From: Gammaproteobacteria bacterium | GTDB lineage: Bacteria > Pseudomonadota > Gammaproteobacteria > Chromatiales > Chromatiaceae | NCBI GenBank assembly: GCA_019136395.1 | Contig: JAGVUH010000069.1 | Location: 1-11,890 of the forward strand | Reading direction: 5' to 3' | Length of the DNA: 11,890 bases | Part shown: positions 1 to 6,056 of the stretch, in pieces | How positions within the stretch are numbered: the stretch's first letter is position 1 | Layout: each line of letters opens with the position of its first letter | Position numbers and translations under genes: made by a program | The notes under the pieces: generated by a model | What the model was told of the DNA's origin: nothing | The model's input: only the letters and a program-made list of their open reading frames with translations | Databases searched by the model: none

Positions 1-106
1 ACAGGGCATAAATCTCTTCCATGCCCTCACCCTGACCTTCCAGGGTTCACCGCCTCAGCCGCGCTTCGAGTAGCCGGAGGCTGATCTCTGGGCGGGGGGT
101 ACCTGA
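1..106. other. Left edge, no gene; truncation junction
   Basis: No frame is convincingly coding here. The plus frame that continues into the downstream kinase has stops at 71-73 (TAG) and 104-106 (TGA), and the other two plus frames are also closed. An inverted repeat TCAGCC (55-60) / GGCTGA (79-84) is present. The sequence does not resemble the PAS domain that would be expected before the kinase linker, so a deletion or rearrangement probably joined unrelated DNA to the kinase near position 107. Confidence 0.45.
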
Positions 107-1255
107 GTAGTTACGCTGGAGGAAGAAATTCGCGCCCTCAACGCCGACCTGGAGGCCCGGGTATCGGCGCGCACCGCCGAGGTCTGCGCCGCCAACGCGG
201 TCAAGAGCCGTTTTCTGGCCACCTTTACTCACGAATTGCGCACCCCACTCCATGCCATCCTGGGGTTTACCCAGGTGCTGGAGAGGCTGCTGACGACCCC
301 GGCGGCTGAACAGGATGCTCAGCGGCGCCAGGATCTACTCGATGCCATCACCCGCAATGGGCGCCATCTCCTGGCGCTGGTGAATGACATCCTCGATCTG
401 AGCCGCATGGAGAGCGGGCTGCTGCGTCTCAACGCCGTTCCCACCCACCTGGCGCGACTGTTGCCGGAATGCCTGGCGGATCTCGCCCCCCTGGCGGCGG
501 AAAAGGGTCTGGCCCTGCACCTGGATACGACGCCCCAACTTCCCGACTGGGTGGCGGTCGACCGCGTCCGCCTGACGCAGATCCTCGCCAATCTGCTGGG
601 GAATGCCATCAAATACACCCGCCAAGGGGAGATCCGGCTCGGGGCGAGTGGCATCGTCGAGGCCGCTGACCCCGAATGCCTGACCCTAACCTTTACCGTC
701 ACGGATACGGGACCCGGTTTCGCGGCGGCTGACCGGGAGGCCCTGTTCTCTCCCCTCGCTCAGGCCGGCAAGCTACCGGTTGGCAATGCCTCCTCGGGCA
801 GTGGCCTGGGATTACCCCTGTGTCGGGAGCTGGTGCGCCTCATGGGCGGAGCAATCCACCTCGACAGCACCCCGGGGCGGGGCAGCCGCTTTACCCTGAG
901 CTTCCCCGGCGTACCGGTTGTCAAACCGATGGAGGCGCCCAGCACCGCCGGGGTTGAGTCCGGACCGACCCCTTCTTTCACGCCTGACGGCCATGGCGGC
1001 CCATCCCGCCCGCCGGGGCCGCCGGAAGCGCCGCCGCCCGCGGCCCTGGAGGAACTGCGCCAACTGGCGTTACAGCGCCGCACCAGTCGGTTGGTCGCCT
1101 GGTGCCGTCAGTGGTCGGGACCCCACGGCTACCCCGCCTTCGCCGCCAGCGTGCACGATCGCACCCTCGCCTTTGACTATGATCAGATCGTCGCCCTGGC
1201 GGAAAAGGCGCTCCAGCCAGCGCGGGCTGCCCACCCGGACGGGCCCGGCGCATGA
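107..1255 (+). CDS. Sensor histidine kinase, 5'-truncated (HisKA-HATPase only)
   Basis: This is the core of a cytoplasmic two-component histidine kinase. The open frame begins after the TGA at 104-106 with a coiled-coil linker (LEARVSARTAE), then the H-box THELRTPLHAILGF with the phospho-accepting His at 230-232. The ATP-binding domain follows: N-box ILANLLGNAIKYT, G1 DTGPGF and G2 GSGLGL, ending in SRFTLSF. A Pro/Gly-rich linker leads to a small tail (about 1045-1240, LEELRQLALQR...FDYDQIVALAEKAL) like that found at the C-termini of other hybrid kinases. No ATG, GTG or TTG lies between the stop and the H-box; the first standard start, TTG at 236, would discard the catalytic His. GGAGGA (118-123) stands four bases before an in-frame ATT (128). 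No sensor domain or membrane segment remains. The gene ends inside the start of the regulator (ATGA overlap), so the two should be cotranslated. It is either a remnant or a sensorless kinase with a rare start. Confidence 0.7.
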   Translation, partial: VVTLEEEIRALNADLEARVSARTAEVCAANAVKSRFLATFTHELRTPLHAILGFTQVLERLLTTPAAEQDAQRRQDLLDAITRNGRHLLALVNDILDLSRMESGLLRLNAVPTHLARLLPECLADLAPLAAEKGLALHLDTTPQLPDWVAVDRVRLTQILANLLGNAIKYTRQGEIRLGASGIVEAADPECLTLTFTVTDTGPGFAAADREALFSPLAQAGKLPVGNASSGSGLGLPLCRELVRLMGGAIHLDSTPGRGSRFTLSFPGVPVVKPMEAPSTAGVESGPTPSFTPDGHGGPSRPPGPPEAPPPAALEELRQLALQRRTSRLVAWCRQWSGPHGYPAFAASVHDRTLAFDYDQIVALAEKALQPARAAHPDGPGA

Positions 1256-2127
1256 GCACGGACCTCCCCGGTTGCCTGGAAACCGTCCTGATCATTGACG
1301 ATGAGCCGGACAACCTGCACCTCGCCTTTGAAATCCTGCGCGATCAGGGCCTGGAGATCCTCTGTGCCCGGGACGGAACCGACGGCCTGCGCCTAGCCGC
1401 GGAGCTGGCGCCAGACTTGATTCTGCTCGATATCCGCATGCCGGACCTCAATGGCTTCGACGTCTGCGCCCGCCTGAAGAGCCTGCCCGCTACGCGGGAT
1501 ATTCCCGTGATCTTCCTCTCCGCCCTGGACCAGTTCGAGGACAAGGCGCAAGGTTTCGCTCAGGGTGGCGTCGATTACATCACCAAGCCCTTCGACGCCC
1601 GCGAACTCTGTCTGCGTGTCACCCATCAGATTCGCCTGGCCCGGCGCATGACGGGGATAACCGATGCCGCCCCGCTGGCGGTGGAACGGGACGCGCCGGA
1701 TGAGGTCCCCTTGCCCCGGTGGCTGAGCATTTTCGTCAAGGCCCGAACGGTCTTGCTCACCGATTTGGTCGATCCCCCCGACATCGTCGCCCTGGCCCGG
1801 GCGTGCGGGACCAATCGGACGACCTTGCAACGGATTTTTCAGGAACATCTGGGCATGGGTATCGCCGGCTTTTTACGCGAGCAACGGCTGCAATACGCCC
1901 ATCAGTTGCTCCTGCGGGGAGAACATACGGTTGAGGATATCGCCCACCTGGTCGGTTACAGTGGCGGTCATGAGTTGCGGCGGGCCTTCAAGCAGCGTTT
2001 CGGACGCCTCCCGAGCGATGTGTTCCGCCTCCCGCGGGACAACGATCCGGCAGACCCGATGCGCCTGAACCGCTTGTCCGAGCCTGATGCCAACCCGAGG
2101 GGAGACTCCGCGGCAGGAGATGAATAA
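1252..2127 (+). CDS. Response regulator, REC + AraC-type HTH
   Basis: A 291-residue phosphorylation-controlled transcription factor. The receiver (about residues 11-130) has the acidic pair D16/D17, the phospho-acceptor D60 in LILLDIRMP, the conserved S90 (VIFLSALD) and K112 (YITKPF), so all switch residues are present. A short linker leads to an AraC/XylS-type double helix-turn-helix (about 165-265): LARACGTNRTTLQRIF, then the second HTH ending in LRRAFKQRFGRLPSDVF. The start ATG overlaps the kinase stop (ATGA), the usual arrangement for a cognate pair. The protein is a clear paralogue of the C-terminal third of the large hybrid kinase downstream (VIDDEPDN, EILRDQGL, RACGTNRTTLQ and RAFKQRFG occur in both). 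DNA targets are unknown; autoregulation of this cluster is plausible but not shown. Confidence 0.9.
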   Translation: MSTDLPGCLETVLIIDDEPDNLHLAFEILRDQGLEILCARDGTDGLRLAAELAPDLILLDIRMPDLNGFDVCARLKSLPATRDIPVIFLSALDQFEDKAQGFAQGGVDYITKPFDARELCLRVTHQIRLARRMTGITDAAPLAVERDAPDEVPLPRWLSIFVKARTVLLTDLVDPPDIVALARACGTNRTTLQRIFQEHLGMGIAGFLREQRLQYAHQLLLRGEHTVEDIAHLVGYSGGHELRRAFKQRFGRLPSDVFRLPRDNDPADPMRLNRLSEPDANPRGDSAAGDE

Positions 2128-2129
2128 GT

Positions 2130-2153
2130 CCGCCGGCCGTTTGGCCGGAGCGG
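2130..2153 (+). promoter_or_regulatory. Intergenic stem-loop between regulator and hybrid kinase
   Basis: CCGGCC (2133-2138) pairs with GGCCGG (2143-2148) around a GTTT loop, and CCG (2130-2132) can pair with CGG (2151-2153) across an AG bulge. No T-tract follows, so it is not a classical intrinsic terminator. It may process or stabilise a polycistronic transcript, or attenuate it. The start of the next gene lies 20 bases further on. Confidence 0.4.
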
Positions 2154-2172
2154 TAACAGAGGTTGATTGAGC

Positions 2173-5100
2173 ATGCATAGCGACCTGAAGGTTGCCAAGG
2201 CACCTTGGCACGACGCGGAACGCCTGCAACGGGCCCTGGACGATGCTCACCTGGGCCTCTGGGACGGGGATATCGCCTCGGGCGCGCAGGACTGGAATGA
2301 GCAGAGCTATCGCCACTTCGGCTTGCCGGTAGGGGAGGACATGACCAACGCGCGCTTCCTGTCCCTGCTCGCCCCCGAGGACCGGCAGCGGGTGGGACAG
2401 GCCTGGCGCCAGGCCGCCGAGGGTCGGGAAGACTACCGGGTGGACTACCCCATCACCTGGCCCGATGGTTCCCGCCACTGGATCCTTACCGTGGGTCGGG
2501 TCCAGTGCGGTCCGGACGGCCAACCCATCCGGATGAGCGGCATCCACCTGGATATCACCGCGCAGAAGATGGCCGAGCGGGAGACTCAGGCCCTCGACGC
2601 CGGGCTGGAGGCACGTATCCAGGCCCGCATCGCCGAATTGGAGGCGGAGATCGCCGCTTATCAGCTTGTGGAAGCCGAACTGCGCCTCTTCAAGGCAGTC
2701 GTGGAGGTCTCGGAAGAGGCCATCGCCATCAGCCGGCCCGATGGTCAGCTGCACTACATCAATCCCGCTCACGAAAAGCTCTTCGGCTACACCCTCGCCG
2801 AGGCCCGTGAGCGCAACTACCGGGACTACTACCCGCCCGCGTCCGTCGTCATCCTGGAGGAAGAGGTCGTGCCGCGGCTGGCGCGGGGCGAAAGCTGGAA
2901 GGGCGAACTGGAGGTCCAGGATCGCGGGGGCCGGCGCTTCCCCCTTTGGGAGCGCGCGGGCGCGCTGCGCCAGATCGATGGCACCCTGGGCTACGCCTTT
3001 GGCTTCATGCATGAGATCAGCAAACGCAGGGCGACGGAAATGGCCTTGGTGCGCAAGGAGGAGGAGCAGCGGAAACTGATCGATGGCTTACCGATCGGTG
3101 TCGTCATCGCCGGATTTCCCGATTATCAGAACATCCACTACATCAACGAGCAGTTCACCCGCGTTTATGGCTATACCCTGGAAGATATACCGACGGCGGA
3201 GGATTGGTTTGTCATGGCCTATCCCGATCCCCGCTATCGTGGCCAGGTTCGAGAACTGTGGGATCAAGCCCTGCGCTCGGGCGAGCGCCAAGGTAGCGTG
3301 GAGAGCCACGAATACCGCATCCGCTGCAAGGATGGACAAACCCGCCCCACCCTGATCAGTGCCGTCATGCTGGAGGGCCGCCTCGTCAGCACGCTGGTGG
3401 ATCTCAGCACCTATCCTCAACTGGAGGAGCCGGCGCGCCGCAGCGAGGAGCGCTTTCGGCTGATCGCCGAGCATTCCCGGGACCTCATCTGGACCATGAA
3501 TCTGGCGGGCGAATTCACCTACCTCAGCCCGTCCCTGGAGCCGTTCCTGGGCTATACGCCCGAGGAATACCGGTCATTGCCGCCCGGGAGCATATTCAGC
3601 CCCGAATCCCATGCCCGCGTCCAGGTAATATTGGCGGCGGCACGTGCCCGCATCGCGGCTGGGTTGCCCTGTGCGTTTGAGGCCGAACTCGAAAATCGCG
3701 CCAAGGACGGGTCTTGCCCGTGGTCCCAAGTCGTCGCCGTGGCCATGTATGACCGTGACGGCCAGTTCACCGAGTTCATGGGCATCTCCCGCGACATCAC
3801 CCTGCGTAAACGGCAAGAGGAGGCGCTGCGGCAGGCCCGTGATGTCGCCGAGGCCGCCAACGCCGCCAAGAGCCGCTTCCTGGCCACCATCACCCACGAA
3901 CTGCGCACCCCCCTGCACGCCATTCTTGGCTTTACCCAGGTCCTGGCCGGGCTGGACGAGGCGGCCACCTCCCCCCTCGCGCCCGCGACCGCGGTGGGGG
4001 GGCGGGAGGGGGGAGCCCGGCTGCCCGCTGCGCGCGCGGGGGCCACTGCCGGGGCAAACGCCCGGCCGGGCAAGGGGCCGCGTGGCCAGGTGGTTCAGCG
4101 CCGCCAGGAACTGCTGGCCGGCATCGACCGCAATGGCCGCCACCTGCTGACCCTGGTCAATGATCTGCTCGACCTGAGCCGTCTGGAAGGTGGGCACCTC
4201 GCCCTGCGTCCTTACCCCACGGCCTTGCGTCCGCTCTTGGACGATTGCCTGGCGGACTTCGCGGCCCTGGCGGCGGAGCGGGGTTTGGGGCTCTACCTCA
4301 AGGTGCCCCCCGGGCTGCCGGATCACGTCCTCATCGACCGGCAGCGCTTACGCCAAATTCTGGCCAATCTGCTGGGCAACGCGGTCAAGTTCACCGCGCG
4401 GGGCGAGGTCACCCTGATGGCCGAGGCCCATCCCGGCGCCACCCGCCCCGGCACGGTGGCCCTGGGCTTTTGCGTGACGGACACGGGCCCGGGCATTGGC
4501 GCGGCCGCCCATGAGCTGATTTTCAGTCCCTTTGGGCGGGAGGACGACGGGCTAACCGCCGGCAAGCCCAAGGGCAACGGGCTGGGCCTGGCCATCTGCC
4601 GCCAACTGGCCGCGCTGATGGGGGGCGAGATCCGCCTGGACAGCGTGCCGGGCGAGGGCAGCCGCTTCACCCTCTGGCTCCCCGCCGTACCCCTGACCAC
4701 GGCGGCCGAGGACCTGACCGGCGCGGCGGCCGGCGCCGTCCCTCTACCCGCGGCCCCCACCGGGTCTGGCGGGGAGGGGTCGGCGCCCCTCACCCCGGGA
4801 CTGACCGCGTTCCGGCCGCCTTCACCACCCCCAACCACCTTCGTGTCCCCTGAGCCATCCCCGGCGCGGGAGCGCGGATTGGCCCAGGGTGCGGCCACGT
4901 TGCTGGTCATTGACGACGAGCCTGACAATCGCCGCTTGGCCGCTGAGATCCTCCGGGATCAGGGCCTGGACCTGGTCACCGCGCCCGATGGCGTCACGGG
5001 CCTGCGCCTCGCCGCCGCGCTGCGCCCGGACCTGATCCTGCTCGATGTCCGCATGCCGGGTCTCGACGGCTTTCAGGTCTGCGAACGCCTCAAGGCCCAT

Positions 5101-5655
5101 CCGGCAACCCGGTCGATCCCGGTGATCTTCCTTTCCGCCCTGGATCACTACGAGGACAAGGCGCGGGGTTTCGCCGTCGGCGGGGTGGACTATGTCACCA
5201 AGCCCTGTGATGCCCGTGAGCTGCTGTTGCGGATCACCAACCATCTGCGCCTGGCCCGGCCCGCGGCTTCCCTCGCGGCGGAACCGCTAGCCCCCGGGGT
5301 GGAGTTGGCCGCGGACCGCTCCCTGCTGACCCTCTTGCAGGCCCGCGACACCTTGTTGATGGACCTGGCCAACCCCCCGGACCTGAATACCCTGGCCCGC
5401 GCTTGCGGCACCAACCGCACCACCCTGCAGCAACTCTTCCATGCCAAGCTGGGGATGAGCGTCTTTGGCTATGTGCGCGAGCAACGCCTACAGCGGGCCC
5501 GCGCCTTGCTGACCGAGGGTGTCCAGGGCATCGATGCCGTAGCCCTGCGCGTGGGCTATCGCCACGGCAGTAACCTGTCCCGGGCGTTCAAGCAGCGGTT
5601 TGGTCTGGCGCCGAGCCAGTTGCCCCCGGTGGGAAAAAAATTGCCGTCCGGATAA
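2173..5655 (+). CDS. Hybrid PAS histidine kinase fused to REC and AraC-type HTH
   Basis: This 1160-residue protein carries a whole signalling path in one chain. In order: PAS 1 (about 21-127) and coiled coil (LDAGLEARIQARIAELEAEI); PAS 2 (174-282); PAS 3 (302-411); PAS 4 (429-541); HisKA with H-box ITHELRTP, phospho-His H575; an inserted Gly/Ala/Pro-rich loop (about 592-640); HATPase with N-box ILANLLGNAVKFT, G1 DTGPGI and G2 GNGLGL; a Pro-rich linker (837-906); a receiver with D914/D915 and phospho-acceptor D958; and an AraC-type HTH (about 1050-1155, LARACGTNRTTLQ ... SRAFKQRFG). I see no signal peptide or membrane helix, so it should be a soluble sensor; the ligands of the PAS domains are unknown. 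The layout recalls the hybrid two-component regulators of Bacteroides, but with cytoplasmic PAS sensing. ATG 2173 is preferred, with AGAGG at 2158-2162; TTG 2167 adds two residues. It lacks the small tail seen between kinase and receiver in the split sister pair. Confidence 0.9.
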   Translation: MHSDLKVAKAPWHDAERLQRALDDAHLGLWDGDIASGAQDWNEQSYRHFGLPVGEDMTNARFLSLLAPEDRQRVGQAWRQAAEGREDYRVDYPITWPDGSRHWILTVGRVQCGPDGQPIRMSGIHLDITAQKMAERETQALDAGLEARIQARIAELEAEIAAYQLVEAELRLFKAVVEVSEEAIAISRPDGQLHYINPAHEKLFGYTLAEARERNYRDYYPPASVVILEEEVVPRLARGESWKGELEVQDRGGRRFPLWERAGALRQIDGTLGYAFGFMHEISKRRATEMALVRKEEEQRKLIDGLPIGVVIAGFPDYQNIHYINEQFTRVYGYTLEDIPTAEDWFVMAYPDPRYRGQVRELWDQALRSGERQGSVESHEYRIRCKDGQTRPTLISAVMLEGRLVSTLVDLSTYPQLEEPARRSEERFRLIAEHSRDLIWTMNLAGEFTYLSPSLEPFLGYTPEEYRSLPPGSIFSPESHARVQVILAAARARIAAGLPCAFEAELENRAKDGSCPWSQVVAVAMYDRDGQFTEFMGISRDITLRKRQEEALRQARDVAEAANAAKSRFLATITHELRTPLHAILGFTQVLAGLDEAATSPLAPATAVGGREGGARLPAARAGATAGANARPGKGPRGQVVQRRQELLAGIDRNGRHLLTLVNDLLDLSRLEGGHLALRPYPTALRPLLDDCLADFAALAAERGLGLYLKVPPGLPDHVLIDRQRLRQILANLLGNAVKFTARGEVTLMAEAHPGATRPGTVALGFCVTDTGPGIGAAAHELIFSPFGREDDGLTAGKPKGNGLGLAICRQLAALMGGEIRLDSVPGEGSRFTLWLPAVPLTTAAEDLTGAAAGAVPLPAAPTGSGGEGSAPLTPGLTAFRPPSPPPTTFVSPEPSPARERGLAQGAATLLVIDDEPDNRRLAAEILRDQGLDLVTAPDGVTGLRLAAALRPDLILLDVRMPGLDGFQVCERLKAHPATRSIPVIFLSALDHYEDKARGFAVGGVDYVTKPCDARELLLRITNHLRLARPAASLAAEPLAPGVELAADRSLLTLLQARDTLLMDLANPPDLNTLARACGTNRTTLQQLFHAKLGMSVFGYVREQRLQRARALLTEGVQGIDAVALRVGYRHGSNLSRAFKQRFGLAPSQLPPVGKKLPSG
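3969..4015. repeat. GC-rich palindrome inserted inside the kinase coding sequence
   Basis: CTCCCCCCTC (3969-3978) is a perfect inverted match to GAGGGGGGAG (4006-4015). Inside it CGCCC (3980-3984) pairs with GGGCG (4000-4004). The element lies in frame, in the loop between the two helices of the kinase dimerisation domain. The paralogous kinase at 107-1255 has only a short loop there. It resembles a REP-like palindromic unit that entered the gene, though no second full copy is visible in this window. Confidence 0.55.
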
Positions 5656-5665
5656 GCCTTATTGC

Positions 5666-5696
5666 GGGGCGGAGATTCCCCACCGGCAGGCGGTTG
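5666..5696 (+). promoter_or_regulatory. Short FMN-riboswitch-like (RFN 5'-half) motif, probably not functional
   Basis: GGGGC (5666-5670) followed by ATTCCCCACCGGC (5675-5687) and GGCGGT matches the opening of proteobacterial RFN elements, which read GGGGCGAAATTCCCCACCGGCGGT. The preceding GCCTTATT also resembles the E. coli ribB leader as I remember it. The conserved second half (GCAGATCCGGTG..., GCCGACGGTTA) is not found downstream, and no riboflavin gene is present. It is a remnant or a chance match. Confidence 0.2.
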
Positions 5697-6030
5697 CGCT
5701 AATTTGGTGCGGTGGATCACAACCGTGGGGTGCGACCACGCGCTCCCTTTTGTCAGGGCCGCGGTCAATGGTCCCAAGTCAATAGCCATCGAGGACGGAG
5801 GGTTGGTCAACCGGCCCATCCGACCGTCACGTCGGAGCATTTTGGGGGGGTTAAGCGCGATGGACGAACGGCCCTTGGGCGCTGTGGCGGGTCCTGGCAG
5901 GCTCGCGGCCGGCGGCCCCCCACCGGTAGGTGCCGAGCGCCGCCGACGTGCGCCCCCGTGTTCGCGCACCTGACGGCGGCTGGTGGAACGTTGGGGAGCG
6001 GAGGCCCGCGTGCCGTGAGGTCGCTGACGA

Positions 6031-6047
6031 CTCCGCCTCTGGCGGAG
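6031..6047 (+). promoter_or_regulatory. Hairpin sequestering the Shine-Dalgarno of the PAS-GGDEF gene
   Basis: CTCCGCC (6031-6037) and GGCGGAG (6041-6047) form a perfect 7-bp stem with a TCT loop. The 3' arm contains GGAG (6044-6047), the only good Shine-Dalgarno before ATG 6057 (nine bases spacing). When folded, the ribosome site is buried in a very GC-rich stem, which would keep translation low unless something opens it. Confidence 0.5.
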
Positions 6048-6056
6048 AACCTCCCC

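Larger units (their letters stand above)
5656..6056 (+). other. 401-bp intergenic leader, no gene
   Basis: The reading frame of the next gene is open back to a GTG at 5712, but the translation before 6057 is Arg/Gly/Pro-rich and unlike any PAS protein, so I treat it as non-coding. It holds a motif like the 5' half of an FMN riboswitch (5666-5696), an inverted repeat CGGTTG (5691-5696) / CAACCG (5720-5725), a small hairpin GGTTG-GT-CAACC (5801-5812) and the Shine-Dalgarno hairpin at 6031-6047. No clear promoter hexamers stand out. Confidence 0.45.

Noticed and set aside
236..1255. TTG 236 as the true start of the first kinase
   Set aside because: It would remove the phospho-accepting histidine and half of the H-box, although the frame and the homology continue upstream.
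1873..3012. 379-codon minus-strand open frame
   Set aside because: It lies opposite the regulator and kinase, which have clear domains. Its composition is that of a GC-rich antisense shadow.
5712..6056. N-terminal extension of the PAS-GGDEF gene from GTG 5712
   Set aside because: The 115 residues are Arg/Gly/Pro-rich and match no domain. ATG 6057 has a ribosome site and begins just before PAS 1.
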